Assembly (NCBI GenBank): GCA_963693285.1
Contig: OY848917.1
Span: 32,871,245-32,935,244, forward strand
DNA from: Xestospongia muta
Taxonomy: Eukaryota > Porifera > Demospongiae > Haplosclerida > Petrosiidae
Length of the DNA: 64,000 nucleotides
Direction: 5' to 3'
The translations under genes were made by a program, and so were the position numbers. The first letter of the stretch is position 1. The number at the start of each line of letters is the position of its first letter. Under the pieces are notes generated by a model. That model was not told the origin of the DNA. It ran no database searches and saw only the letters and a program-made list of their open reading frames with translations. Positions 32,978 to 44,515 of this stretch are shown one piece after another.

Positions 32978-35900
32978 ATGAATTCTATTTCATGTAGTTC
33001 TTTTGGACCTTCTACCATCATGAGCTGGTGTCATATCTATTATATAATATCAGTTATACTGTATATCCTCAATGGAAATGTTACAGCTAATGAATATTTT
33101 GTTTCTGCAGCTCCTAATGGAGTACCTTGTCCTACTACTGACCTACCTTGTCATAACCTCTCCTACTATGTTGCTGATTATGTCTCTTACTTCACTGATG
33201 ATACAATCTTCTACTTCCTAGAGGGAACTCATACTCTACAAGGTATATTAGAGATCACTAATATAAGCAATATAACTCTACAGGGACAGGGTCATATAAA
33301 ACATGGCTTTCATGAGACAGTTATGCAATCTGCCTCAGTAATAATGTGTAGCGATAACAAGAGAGCTGCTGGTATACTATTTACCACTAGCAAAAGTATT
33401 GTAATGAAATCATTAACAATAGGAAAATGTGCATTTAGTGCTTACATATATGGCCAAAAAATTATCAATAGCTTACATTTTGTTGACATCGATGACATCA
33501 CATTGGAATGGGTATCAGTCCAGAATGGTTCAGGTTATGGACTCTGTCTAGTCAATAACATTAATGTGTCAATTTCTAATTCCTCATTTGCTAATAACGG
33601 ACATCCTGACACTTTTGGAGGCAATGCATGTATTTATTATGATGACCAGCCTAAAAACTTGTCCAGAGTCTATATAGTGCGGACAAATTTTTCACTGAGT
33701 TTAGGATATGCAATTTTTTTGACATATGAATCTAAAGTTGAGGTAATCATTAATGACAGTGAGTTTTCATACAATATTGGAGGAGGAGGAGTGTTCATTG
33801 ATTCGTATGGGAATAGTAGTATTGAATTTTGTAACTGCAATATATATAACAATACTTCTCAATATCCTGGAGGAGGAGTGTACATTTATTTGCTTAGGAA
33901 TGGTCACATTAAGTTTCATAACTGCATTATATCAAATAATACTGGTCAGGATAATGCAGGAGGAATATATATTTATTTGGACCAAAGTGGTAGTATTGAA
34001 TTTCATATCTGCACAATATCAAACAATATTGCTCAAGATATTGCAGGGGGTGTACACATTTATTCAAATGGAAGTGGTAGTATAATGTTTATTAACTGCA
34101 TAATATACAAAAATACTGCATACCTTGGATCAGGTTTGCTACTCAATGCTCATCAATTTACTTCAACAACTAGTTTCCTTTTTACAAATGTTTCATTTCA
34201 TTTCAATAAAGTACCTAACAAGAATGATGTCTATCAAGCTGCTGTGGCATTAGTCAATGTTTATGACGTTGTTTTTGACCAAATTGAAGTGAGTAATCAT
34301 AACACAACTGGTTTAGTCAGTTTTAATAGTGTAATAACATTTAAGAAAAATAACACATTTGTAAACAATTCAGGTATTTATGGAGGGGGCCTTGCCTTAT
34401 ATGAATCCTCCCAATCATTACTAAAAAACCAAGCATACATATTATTTGTCAATAATCATGCTAGTAGGTCAGGTGGTGGAATCTTTATATCACAACTTCT
34501 TCTTCCAGATATTTATACAAAATGCTCCTTTCAAGTTATTCCTTATTATGATAATGTTTTGTTGTACTTTGTTAACAACACAGCTAACATCTCAGGCGAT
34601 GTCTTGTATGGAGGTAAAATTGATAATTGTAACTTTGATAATATTTTTCACTACCATCAACAAAGAGGGCTATCAGTAGTGTCATCAGATGCTATCCAAG
34701 TGTGTTTTTGTGTATCAAACAAACCAAATTGCTCAATTAACAATACAAAGTTTGCTGTAATACCTGGGATTGATGTCAACATATCACTAGCTACTGTTGG
34801 CTCAAAGGATGGCTTAACAAAGGGTGTGATAAAATTGACATCATCAGATAGTTCATCCATTGTCCAAATAGACAATAATAGACTAAATGCAACTTGTACT
34901 AATGTAACCTTCAAGTTAAGTGGAAATCCTGATTTGTTAAATGCTACAAATATCTATACAACACTTGAAACTTCAATCATTGACCCTTTACAAGACCATT
35001 ATGCTAAAGTCATTCATGTTATCATTGATTCTTGTCCAATTGGGTTTCCATTGGTGAATGACACTTGTGTTTGTAGGTCTGAATTAAATATACCTCCAAT
35101 TACTTGTGATGTTAACACTCAAATTATAGCTAGAGATAGGGACATGTGGATTGGTTATAAAAATAATTCAGACTGTCTTATTGTTTATCAGAACTGTCCC
35201 ATTGATTACTGCAATGACAACACCATTCATTTTAAAGTCACATCACCCAATTCACAATGTCTTTATAATCGATCTGGACTTCTCTGTGGACAATGTGATG
35301 AAGGACTCAGTCTAATGTTAGGTTCCAATCAATGTGGACAATGTACTAATGACTACTTAGCTCTTATCATTCCATTTGCTGTGGCTGGTATAGCACTGGT
35401 AGCTTTTGTTATTATTTTAAATCTAACTGTGTCTGTGGGTACCATCAATGGACTTATATTTTATGCTAACATTCTCAAAATATATGAACACTTTTTCTTT
35501 CCTAAGGGTGGTATTCCATTTCTTAGTCATTTCATTTCATGGCTTAATCTAGATCTGGGTATTGAGACTTGTTTCTACCATGGTATGAATTCTTGCTGTA
35601 AAAAATGGCTCCAATTTCTATTTCCAGGCTATGTTTGGTTTCTCGTAATACTCATCATAATATTATCACAATATTCCAGCAAAGTTGTTCGACTTGTTGG
35701 AAGACAAGTTATTCCAGTACTAGCCACTATGATCCTACTCTCATATACCAAACTGATACGAACTGTTTTCCAGATCATTCATTATACCAATATTCAGTGT
35801 AGAGGTGAGAATAATGTCAAATTGCTGAGGTGGTACATTGATGCTAATGTCCAATATCTCAGAGGTTGTCATCTACCATTGTTCATCTTCTCATTGGCTG

Positions 35901-36583
35901 TACTGTTATTACTAATTGTTCCATATACCTTCTATCTTCTCACTATACCATTACTTGAAGGACCTCTATCAAAGTACATGTGCTGCTGCCAAAAGTTAAT
36001 TAAGTATATGAAGCCTTTCTTTGATGCATATGGAGGTCCATATAAGGACAAGTGTCGTTTCTGGACTGGATTTTTACTACTTGTTCGAGTTGTCTTAGCA
36101 CTGGTTGTGTCTCTGGATACTGAGGCTACTATAAGTTTGGATGTCTTAACATCTGTTTTATTTGTTATTGTATCATTGTACTTTCTTTTAAGAGGAATAT
36201 ATCGAAAGTTACCATTGGCTTGTCTGGAGATGTTCTTTATTTTTAACCTCAAGTTTATATCTTATGTAAATGTATCCACACAAACTCGTGAAAATTCAAA
36301 ATCAAGTCAAGTGGTAAATGTTGCTATGTCAGTATCATGTGTAGTGTTCTGTGGCATTATACTCTATCATGTCTGGGATCATCTGTTAAAATCTCATTTA
36401 CAACAATTAATTACAAGGGTCAAAAGGATCTTCAAGAAACCTGCACCTATTTTTAATTCAGATGATGCAGAAATTGCTTTAATGCCGCCCGGATCCCCTT
36501 CTATTATATGTGAAACTAATTCGGTGTCAGTGGTGTCAGTGAAAATGAGACGAGAATCACTAATATTTGATGAAGATGACTAG
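32978..36583 (+). CDS. Type-B beta-helix multi-pass receptor-like protein
   Basis: Open 1201-aa frame without visible introns. Hydrophobic leader about 14-35, N-terminal cap from NEYFVSAAPNG. A type-B-only module (about 205-262, NNGHPDTFGGNACIYYDD through IINDSEFSYN) precedes four PMP-like coils (about 266-384), the fewest in the array. Helix-like region to about 680, Cys-rich stalk 684-790 (CPIGFPLVNDTCVCRSEL, NRSGLLCGQC), then eight membrane segments about 793-1135 that differ from type A in most positions after the first (for example FLFPGYVWFLVILIIILSQY). The tail has KRIFKKPAP and ends RRESLIFDEDD. An intact EF-hand gene follows about 2.2 kb downstream. Ligand and signalling partner are unknown. 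A surface receptor role is inferred from architecture only. Confidence 0.9.
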   Translation: MNSISCSSFGPSTIMSWCHIYYIISVILYILNGNVTANEYFVSAAPNGVPCPTTDLPCHNLSYYVADYVSYFTDDTIFYFLEGTHTLQGILEITNISNITLQGQGHIKHGFHETVMQSASVIMCSDNKRAAGILFTTSKSIVMKSLTIGKCAFSAYIYGQKIINSLHFVDIDDITLEWVSVQNGSGYGLCLVNNINVSISNSSFANNGHPDTFGGNACIYYDDQPKNLSRVYIVRTNFSLSLGYAIFLTYESKVEVIINDSEFSYNIGGGGVFIDSYGNSSIEFCNCNIYNNTSQYPGGGVYIYLLRNGHIKFHNCIISNNTGQDNAGGIYIYLDQSGSIEFHICTISNNIAQDIAGGVHIYSNGSGSIMFINCIIYKNTAYLGSGLLLNAHQFTSTTSFLFTNVSFHFNKVPNKNDVYQAAVALVNVYDVVFDQIEVSNHNTTGLVSFNSVITFKKNNTFVNNSGIYGGGLALYESSQSLLKNQAYILFVNNHASRSGGGIFISQLLLPDIYTKCSFQVIPYYDNVLLYFVNNTANISGDVLYGGKIDNCNFDNIFHYHQQRGLSVVSSDAIQVCFCVSNKPNCSINNTKFAVIPGIDVNISLATVGSKDGLTKGVIKLTSSDSSSIVQIDNNRLNATCTNVTFKLSGNPDLLNATNIYTTLETSIIDPLQDHYAKVIHVIIDSCPIGFPLVNDTCVCRSELNIPPITCDVNTQIIARDRDMWIGYKNNSDCLIVYQNCPIDYCNDNTIHFKVTSPNSQCLYNRSGLLCGQCDEGLSLMLGSNQCGQCTNDYLALIIPFAVAGIALVAFVIILNLTVSVGTINGLIFYANILKIYEHFFFPKGGIPFLSHFISWLNLDLGIETCFYHGMNSCCKKWLQFLFPGYVWFLVILIIILSQYSSKVVRLVGRQVIPVLATMILLSYTKLIRTVFQIIHYTNIQCRGENNVKLLRWYIDANVQYLRGCHLPLFIFSLAVLLLLIVPYTFYLLTIPLLEGPLSKYMCCCQKLIKYMKPFFDAYGGPYKDKCRFWTGFLLLVRVVLALVVSLDTEATISLDVLTSVLFVIVSLYFLLRGIYRKLPLACLEMFFIFNLKFISYVNVSTQTRENSKSSQVVNVAMSVSCVVFCGIILYHVWDHLLKSHLQQLITRVKRIFKKPAPIFNSDDAEIALMPPGSPSIICETNSVSVVSVKMRRESLIFDEDD

Positions 36584-37349
36584 AGCTGATTCTTGTAACA
36601 TTTGTTGATTACATGTCATTTATATTTGTCATGTCTAATATGTTATAGTAGTGTAGTGACAATAATAAGAAACTTGTATTGTCAATTATTTCATTCAAGT
36701 GTTACAATGTTCTATTTGTTCTGCTATTGTTGGTTAAAAATAGTGCGTTTTATACTTTAGCAATCTGTTAATGTTTTCTTCACTAATCAATGCAGTGACT
36801 GGTTTGTATCACTAATGTTTTGACAAAGAAAAGACTTAAGCCCATCCAATAATATCAATGTGATATCACCAGTATATGAATTGTGCTGTTGGTTTGTCAT
36901 ATGTGGTAGTATGGGACCACACCAAGTATCTACAGTAAAATGTAGTTCTTAACATTTAGGACCTAAGTAACATAAAGATACCCAATTATATAAACATTAT
37001 ACAATGATAACAAGTTCCATTAATAACATGTTCTTTTGGCAGTCCACATAGTTACCACAGCTATTCATGAATATCCAATATCTCCTCTTAATACATACGA
37101 CCAAACCAGGAGAAACAGCTCAATTAAGGTACATCGGAGCTTTGTCTTGTTCTTGTCTATGTGACATTTTCTTATTCCATGTACCAATACAAATGGTAGA
37201 TTATATATATCTATTTCCTTGATTATTTTGGAATCTGTATATCTAAAAATATGAGACACCAATTGCTTAAGCATGTCTGCTATAATTACTATGCATTTAC
37301 TTTTATCTGTTATTAACTCTTGAAAATGTTGACTTTATCCTTATGTGGA
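36584..37349. other. Type-B 3' flank; no gene supported
   Basis: Shares 36600-36870 with the other type-B 3' flanks. The 69-codon minus-strand frame at 37065-37274 has no recognisable similarity and no duplicate in the other units, so I do not call it. Confidence 0.5.
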
Positions 37350-38565
37350 CATTGATTTATTAATTTAGTTATTTTATTTATTTATATGCAAAAAAGTATT
37401 CAATAGCAAAATGTTAAACAACTGAATTCAATATGAGCATACTCTGATGAGTTGAAGTTTTACAGTCTTTGATATTCTGAGGTAGAGAGTTCAAGAGGAA
37501 GCTGGAATTAGATATAAATTAGTTAATTAATACAGAGGAACAAGAGAACTGAACTACATATTAGGTTGAATGGTTGGTGATATCTTGAAGATTTATTTGG
37601 AAAAACAAAGATCACTAGAAAATTTGTAGAGATGACAAAGCTTTGTAATAAATGAAAGAGATTGGATTTCTAGTGGATTGACTGGTTTTCAGTACAGACT
37701 TCAAGAGCAAGTTTCTCCACATTGTCAAGAGATTGAATTTCCTATTTAGAGTGGGAATCCCAGAGGAGGAGTACAATAATTTAGGGAGAGCTAATGATCT
37801 ATAACAATAGATATCATTGATGAAGTTCAGTATTTGTAAAATGTATGAAATATGTAACCTAATATTTTCTTGTTTCTAAGCAGATCGAATCAATGTGTTG
37901 AGTCCAGCTAAAGTGATGAGGACACCAGGTACTAGTAGGAGAAAATTGAATTAATAGGAACTCCATTCAAAGTGAGAAATAGGCAAGAATGCTTGAAGGG
38001 AAGGATTCTTCCTAAAAAGCATGCATGTCTTTTCTTCTGCAATTGATGGTAAGGAATCTTGATGATAACCAATAATGAATAGAGTTGATAGAAAATTAGA
38101 TGATATCATTTAAAGTCAGAAGATGAAGTGAAAGAATGAGGTAATAAGATTTCATCTCCATACATCATGGGTTTTACTAATGAGGATAAGGGAATCTTAC
38201 TAATGTTACTTAAGTATAATATGAACAGAGGAGAGCCAAGTATGGAGCATTGGGGTATGCTAGATATGACTTGAGACCCACCAGTGGAGACCCCATCACT
38301 AACACATGGTGGATATGGTCGGACCTAGAGTGGCTGATAAGTGAAGTGAATGCAGAGTGTCAAGAAAAGGTATAGAAATGGCTTCAGAAAATTGAAAAGA
38401 CAGCACATATTGAGCAATGTGTATTTAGATGCTGTAACCACAAGTAAGTGGGAAATATAAGTGAACTCTCAGTACTAAAACCAGGTCTTAGTTGAATGTT
38501 TAGTCTGAGAGGATATGATGATGAGAACAAAGATATGAACTCATAAATGCTTTCCAAGAGCTTAC
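37350..38565 (-). mobile_element. LINE remnant, minus strand
   Basis: Decayed reverse transcriptase and 3' end of a non-LTR element: on the minus strand YLSNISKIPLSSLVKP and MYGDEILLPHSF near 38220-38130, then a LNSLPQNIKDCKTSTHQS-like end near 37500-37440, the same C-terminal signature as in the 8853 element (LPHEIKSCNS). Its TTTA-rich left end is near 37350. The right part (38010-38565) is shared in mirror image with 27200-27765, so the LINE predates the inverted duplication and sits next to the EF-hand promoter. Confidence 0.7.
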
Positions 38566-38599
38566 TAACAAGGTGATAATCAGATTCTGCAGTTATGTC

Positions 38600-38767
38600 A
38601 TCAATATGTTAGTGACAAGAAGAAATACCAATGTTTCCTACAGTAATTAGTGGGTGATAGCAATATACTATATATAAGTAGCTAAGTAGAAACACGTCTG
38701 TCACTTTTCATTCTTCATCAACCTTATTAAGCCAAGCTTGTAAAAGGTCTAGCACATTCCAGTCAAA
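38600..38767 (+). promoter_or_regulatory. EF-hand gene promoter region
   Basis: TAATTAGTGGGTGATAGCAA, TATACTATATATAAGTAGCT (TATA-like near 38668), CACGTCTGTCACTTTTC and AAGCCAAGCTTGTAAAAGGT precede TCAAAATGGCTGCC. The sequence is nearly identical to the mirrored promoter at 27040-27190, and is recognisable at 53520-53658 and 61990-62142. Confidence 0.65.
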
Positions 38768-39262
38768 ATGGCTGCCTCTTTTACACAAAGTCCTGACTGG
38801 ATAAAAAAAATGAAAATGCGTTTTCACCTACTTGATGCTGACAAGAATGGTATCCTTGATAATGATGATATTGCTCTTGTGGCTAAACGAGTAGCTGCTT
38901 ATCGAAATGAAGGTCCAGATGCTGAACGCAACTATGTTGAATCAATTGAATCTATATTCATGAAATTGTCTGAAAAACAAGGAGTTAACGAAGAGGAGTT
39001 TGTAGAAAGTGCAAGGAAGTTTGTTTCTCAGCCTGATGCTGAAGTACGTGTAAAGGAATTTGCTGATAAAATCTTTGAAATAGTTGATGCCAACAAAGAT
39101 GGAGTTATATCTAAAGATGAGTACACTCAGTTCTATAGGGCAGTTAATGCAAGTCAAGAGATGATTGATAGAGCTTTTAATGCAGCTGACACAAATGGAG
39201 ATGGCTTCATTAATCGTTCAGAAATTCGAGAAAGTTATGTCAAGTTCTTTTTCACAGGTTAA
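38768..39262 (+). CDS. EF-hand calcium-binding protein, SCP-like
   Basis: 164 aa, starting MAASFTQSPDW. Calcium loops: DADKNGILDNDD (23-34, Asp in place of Glu at the last position), a degenerate second hand (about 60-80), DANKDGVISKDE (107-118) and DTNGDGFINRSE (141-152). Overall length and three-active-hand pattern fit sarcoplasmic calcium-binding or calexcitin-like proteins: soluble, no leader or membrane segment. It differs from the minus-strand copy at roughly nine residues, several in exposed helices (for example Pro50 for Thr, Arg135-Ala for Tyr-Phe), and all retained loops are usable. It lies 2.2 kb after a type-B receptor in the same direction. A functional link to the receptor is possible, but only shared duplication is seen. 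Confidence 0.92.
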   Translation: MAASFTQSPDWIKKMKMRFHLLDADKNGILDNDDIALVAKRVAAYRNEGPDAERNYVESIESIFMKLSEKQGVNEEEFVESARKFVSQPDAEVRVKEFADKIFEIVDANKDGVISKDEYTQFYRAVNASQEMIDRAFNAADTNGDGFINRSEIRESYVKFFFTG

Positions 39263-40130
39263 CTCAGTATACAAACAAACTATGATTCTTGATCTGAGTA
39301 CATGTAACATACAATAATATTGAATGAACTATTTTGAATTTTTTCTATAAGTAAATATTTGTTACACATACAAAATTTCAATGAAGATATAGTGTTAATA
39401 TATGCATCTACTTTGTAGGATCCACAGTGAAGAAGATGTAGTTTACTTTAGACTTTTAAAAAGAATCTAGATATGTGTACTAAAGTCAAGTAAATTTTAG
39501 AAGTTGACAAGACATGTTACAATAGTAGTGACATTCTTATTTGATGTAACAGACTAGTTGTTACAAGAAATCATAATAATATTAGCTTATATCACAATTT
39601 GCATGTTATTGGTACTAGAAGTATTAATTGACAGTTCCCATAGTAACAGATCAGCTGTTACATGGAAATGATTGTCAATACATGTTTCTAACTTGCACAA
39701 GGTAGTTAAAATTCACAGTTTTAATGTATAGAAGTTATATTGTTTAATGGAGCCAAGTAAGTAAGTGATGATTGCCTTCAGTACAATTTATAATAATATG
39801 GTAATAGTAACTTGTTTAAATGCATACTAAACTTACAATTATATATATTGTGTGCATAAGATGTATGTTGCCACATGTTGTTTACACATTAAATGTTAGA
39901 AGGAAAACCCTTTAGTTTCCTGCATTGATAGATTAGTTGTCAAAGGAAACATGTACTTTATCACATGTTGTCATTACAATAGACTTGTTACATGTGTCAA
40001 AGGACACATGTACATTATTACATTTTGTCATTACAATAGACTAGTTTCATGTGTCAAAGGAAACATGTACTTTATCATATATGTTGGCATTGCAATAGTC
40101 TAGTGCTTATTTAATAGTGTTTATAGTACT
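39263..40130. repeat. EF-hand 3' region with inverted minisatellite
   Basis: Mirror of 25813-26544, then three units of the ~57 bp minisatellite in reverse orientation at 39935-40090 (GTCAAAGGAAACATGTACTT repeated). No additional gene. Confidence 0.7.
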
Positions 40131-40300
40131 TTTTAGTAGTTGATGCTAACAAAGATGGAGTCATATCTTATGATAAGTACTCTCAGTTTTACATGACATT
40201 TAATGCAGTAAAAGTAGATTGACACATTTCTAAGATAGCAGACATAAATAGAGACGGCATCATTGATCATTGAGAGATCCAAGATCTTAATTATATTTGG
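40131..40300 (+). pseudogene. EF-hand gene remnant
   Basis: Reads VDANKDGVIS, then a Tyr-rich QFYMTFNA segment, a stop, and a diverged ADINRDGIIDH loop. These are hands 3 and 4 of the same protein family. Mirror image of 24650-24805. The upstream half is missing. Confidence 0.7.
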
Positions 40301-40930
40301 AATCAAGTTTATTACTTGTTTGTTGACATATTGAAAATTCAGACAGTGTAGGCAAGTCTGAAACCCTATCCAATTGTTAGAAACTAGTTTGAATCAAATC
40401 GAATAGGAAGGAACAATTGGTTATATGACATGGACATTTGGTGTTAGTAGAGGTGGTTGTCTCTATGTGATTCATCATAGAAAATCCAAATCACATGTAT
40501 GTCCAAATTTAATGTCTTCATTTAACTAGGAGGAGTCCAAGCTAACAGTTCAGAGATTGTTGAGATTAAGCTAAGACTTGTGAAATAGTTCAGCTTTTAC
40601 TTCTAATCATGAACCTAGTTTTTTGGTTAAAAAATTGGTGACTCCATTAATGCTAAAATTATAATAGGTGCATGCCTATTGACATAAATTAAAGTTTTAC
40701 TAAAATATTGTCACACAAATAAGCACAGTTATGTCATCATTAATAATTTTTGTCATTTCTTGAATGATTATCTGTTAATTCTGTCTTAAGAAAGCAATAT
40801 TTTCATTTTAATTGCTCTATTGCTAACACTAAATAATACAGTTACACATTTTTATATTACTATAATTATATTAGTATAATTACACATATGGAATTAAGTT
40901 AATTTGTAGTTCTTTGCTTCTTTCTTGATG
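40301..40930. other. Arm end and AT-rich spacer; no gene
   Basis: The inverted repeat ends at about 40590. Beyond it to 40930 there is unique AT-rich sequence with no open frame worth calling. Confidence 0.5.
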
Positions 40931-41580
40931 GTTTTTTGAAATTAATTATAGACAGACGCCTCAGGAAAATGAGGATATGAAGCCCACTGAGGATTTGGTG
41001 ATATAAATTTAAATTGGCTAAGAGACTTAGCTTAGAGTTGGTAACCATGCATGCCAACTCCATTGCTCCTAGTAATTATAGCAGTGACAATCTAAGTGGA
41101 TAAGGAAGGTTCTTAGTTTTAATTTCAGACAATGAAACAGTCATATAGGCTCTATACAGCATGTGTATTAAGTGCAGTGCACTTTCAAGGTGTATTTTGT
41201 TATATGCAGCTCACCACATGTATGGAGATGAAAACAACTTCCACAAAATGTGTTATACTATACATTAGCTTATAATTCAGCTTTTTCGAGTTTCTCATGA
41301 TAGGTGAGTTTATGATTTCATCTCAGATGAGATATGACTGATTCACGCATTTAAGTAAGTCTTTTGGACGACATAGAGAGTGATTATCTCATCATTCATA
41401 CAGTCATACACTGAAATCTAATGAAGTCCAAGCAGATTTTATCAGAGAGGAATAACGAGGGTGTGGCATACTGTTAACTAAAGCGGATTTAGTAGACTAT
41501 CTTATAAAGTCAACGGTTAGGTAGGAGAGTTCAGAGTATGTCATATACATATGAGTTACTCCAAAAAAGCTTTAAATAAT
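40931..41580 (+). mobile_element. DIRS-like RNase H/recombinase remnant
   Basis: Starts inside the RNase H-like region (sequence matching 21890 onward and 12020 onward). It includes about 100 bp between RNase H and recombinase (41165-41285) that the 11.4 and 21 kb copies have lost, then the FS-FSMIGEF segment and the SLIKSTV-KSSEYVIYI-like catalytic region near 41500-41550. Heavily interrupted by stops. Confidence 0.55.
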
Positions 41581-42569
41581 GCAGCAAAGACCGATACAGC
41601 CATCATACACATAAGAATGTTGATATGTAGTACCAATTTAATACTTAAATTTTTGATATAAATGTATTTAGCAATTACTGACTGTGAATTAATAGAGGTA
41701 CAGAGTGTAATGTGAGAAGGAGAGAAGCTTGAGTAGTATAGACATATTTAACAGTAATGCATACCAGTAAAATGCTATGATAATTTTTCTCTGCAAAAAG
41801 AAAATTACTAGCATTGTGCAATAGTTTGTGAAGTTCGTGATTTGGTCATTGAAGTTAATAAAGGGCTAAGAAACAAGACAATCCTCATCTACTACCAAAT
41901 AATTAATTTAAATTAAAATCAATTAATTAAGATTATAAATAATAGTAATTTGTGCTGGTGCCATTCCATTCTCTATAGACCAAAGGTAGGGTTATTGCAT
42001 GATGCATATCTGTGCAATGCAGAGACCTTCTACTTTGGAGAGCTATGATGTCATACAGGTACTGGTATTACACACATGCTCCTGAGGAAAGAAGATTTAA
42101 TAGCAATGCCCAAAGTTAAGGCAATACATTAGGAGGGTTAAAAAACATACATCGTACCATGTTTCATTGTTTATAGATTACATTTGTTATACAATTTTCA
42201 AAATATAGAATTGTTCTAAATATTATAATCTTAATTACTATAGTCAAAACTAGTCCATTGTAGCATTGTTTCTAATATATATAAGAAGGATTATTGGTAC
42301 AGTGGGACTGAGTGTAGTAGAGGATTTGTTGACACTAGTGGTTGTAACTAAAAAAGCCCATTAATGCTACTTTTTATAATGATGTCATTGTATTTACTAC
42401 TGAGAGAGATCAATTAGCTAATATTCCAAACAAATGCTACTTTATGTAATGTGGTCATATAATTGGATTAGATAATATTATAACAAATTAGACTGACTAA
42501 GTACATGTTGTATACTAGTTTTGTACATACTGTCAATAGTACAACATTGTATCATTACTGTATACACCA
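41581..42569. repeat. Duplicated 5' spacer without a receptor
   Basis: Collinear with 801-1640 and 14811-15430 (CTGTGCAATGCAGAGACCTT near 42018). The receptor that should follow is absent. The spacer is instead joined near 42570 to an EF-hand fragment, marking a deletion or rearrangement. Confidence 0.6.
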
Positions 42570-42835
42570 ACCAAATGAAGGTCCAGATGCTGAATGTAAC
42601 TATGTTGAATACTATCTGATCCAGTGGAAATATTAGCTGGCAATAATGTAATTAGGAAAATGAATTGAACAGGAGAACATAGATGACTCAGTTAAAAGAG
42701 ATAGTAGAGAAGTCAAACAATTGGGAAAAATAATGATTTAGTAAGTTAGCTATACATTAAGAGGCTCTGAGGATGGATACATTGAGATTTCCTATTCACT
42801 TTCCCCACAATTGATTTTACATTAATTGATTTTGA
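42570..42835 (+). repeat. EF-hand fragment plus linked sequence, copy 1 of 2
   Basis: AATGAAGGTCCAGATGCTGA encodes NEGPDAE (residues 47-53 of the EF-hand protein), followed by CNYVE and then about 220 bp of non-coding sequence. The whole block recurs at 54045-54285 with few changes, ending at TTTCCCCACAATTGA in both. It is a scrap of a broken EF-hand gene that was copied along with its new flank. Confidence 0.75.
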
Positions 42836-43525
42836 ATTAGTCTGATTAACAAATAATTGAAAGTTTCAAATTATTCTACAACTTGTTACTGGAAAGAAAT
42901 ACATTTGTAAAACAATGTCTATATGTAATATTGGGTACAATTTCTCTCAGAAACTTCCAAACTAGTCACTTTAGAACAAAGTCATTTTCTGTTACGATAT
43001 GTCTGTATAAATATATATTACAAACTATTGAGACTGGTGTATGTATGTAGGAGACAGCTATCATGGCTCACTAGTTGTTTTGACTTAGATCTGCCAAAAC
43101 ATTAGCTTGGAGAGAAAGATCCCTATATTTATAAAGACTGTGGGAAATTTTTGCACAGTGTAGCATTCTTACAGTTAATAATGTGTTGATAATTTATAAA
43201 ATCCTACAATAGATATAATAAATAATAACAGAAATTTACAAAAACATACACTCCATGGTACTTTAAAGTGCATTTATTATCACTTATATAAGCCTATTGA
43301 TTTAATTATATATCAATGTAATAATCTTAGTATTGTTTCAAAAAACAATGTTAACAATACTAGAAATATATGTGACTATTAATACAACAGTCTGTGTTAC
43401 TATTAATATCATGTTACTATTTATAGTACAATTTTTGACATTATATGGAGGTCAGACATATACGTGTTATTTGGTGTACATCAGATATTTGACACTGAAA
43501 TATATATAGACCATTTCCTATAGAA
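42836..43525. other. AT-rich spacer; nothing recognised
   Basis: No conserved open frame, repeat or RNA motif that I can see. Confidence 0.4.
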
Positions 43526-43526
43526 C

Positions 43527-43577
<51 letters not shown>
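43526..43577. repeat. (GA)n microsatellite, ~50 bp
   Basis: Pure GA dinucleotides between unrelated AT-rich flanks. Confidence 0.95.
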
Positions 43578-43579
<2 letters not shown>

Positions 43580-43886
43580 CAGGTTAAATTGCTTGTCCTC
43601 ATCTTAATGCTCAAAATATATCACAAGACAACTGGTCTACCCTCTTTTTCCAACCATCACATTTCTTTTAACAATTTCAATTTCTACTCCCTCCAACTAA
43701 GAATGGAAAAATAAATTGATTAATAGATACATGCAGAGGTCTATCAATGGATCAAGAGATGACTGGACTAATAGATAAAATGACATCTAATTTATATATG
43801 ATCAATGGATGGATCATGATCCAAATGGTAAATGAACAAACTAATACACAATATGTGCAGATAGACACAATTTGATGTTAACTTAC

Positions 43887-44075
43887 TTCAGAGGCACTTC
43901 TGCTTTGTTCAGTTCTCTGTAAATGCTCTCTTATTATTTCAACTTCTCTACTTTTAGTTTCTACATCTTTAACAATTGCTCTAGCTTGTTTCCACTACTT
44001 CTCTATCTCTAATGACAGCTAATTGGATAGTTGATGTAAAGTTTTGTTCTCTTCTTCAAGTTTGGATAATCTAAA
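43887..44075 (-). pseudogene. Coiled-coil exon remnant
   Basis: On the minus strand an acceptor-like CATGTTTTTAG is followed by LSKLEEENKTLHQLSN, a stop, LSLEIEK, a stop, then KQARAIVKDVETKSREVEII and REHLQRTEQSRSASE, ending at a donor-like GTAAGT (near 43886). Heptad-like charge pattern. Two in-frame stops mean it is dead. Parent gene unknown. Confidence 0.45.
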
Positions 44076-44349
44076 AACATGAGATTTAACTTTTGAAGTA
44101 TCTCTCGGTTTCTATACATGAGAACTAACATGAGAATTTGAAATGAAACTTTTTTATATAATCTTTATAACATGGTATGAGAATCAATATATGATACAGG
44201 AATGAGACTTTATTACAAAAGTCTCATTTTCATGCTTATTATAACTGATATATATATATAGTAGTTGTAAAGACTGCAGAGCAATAAAAAGAGCTACAAT
44301 AGATTTTATGTTATATATGATTGATACCGTCACATAACATATTAATTAA

Positions 44350-44515
44350 TAATTATACATGTCCATGTATGCCTACTGAGGGTAGCTTCCATACCATTAT
44401 TACTGTATTACATGTATATGTACATGTGTACCTATTGGGGATAGTTTCCATACCATTATTACTATATTACATGTACATGTACATGTGTACGTATTAAGGG
44501 TAGTTTCAAGTATAG
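44350..44515. repeat. Minisatellite, ~63 bp unit, 2.5 copies
   Basis: GATAGTTTCCATACCATTAT, TACTATATTACATGTACATG, then TACATGTGTACCTATTGGGG repeats with small changes. The units contain ATGTACAT palindromes. Confidence 0.75.

Larger units (their letters stand above)
38010..40590. repeat. Inverted-repeat arm 2 (EF-hand gene, plus orientation)
   Basis: Reverse complement of 24240-27765, carrying LINE part, promoter, EF-hand gene, 3' region, three minisatellite units and the EF-hand remnant in this order. The arms flank about 10 kb that contains the Gypsy scrap, two type-B fragments and the intact receptor at 32978. Confidence 0.85.

Noticed and set aside
37065..37274. 69-codon minus-strand gene
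   Set aside because: No recognisable similarity, no promoter block and not kept in the paralogous spacers.
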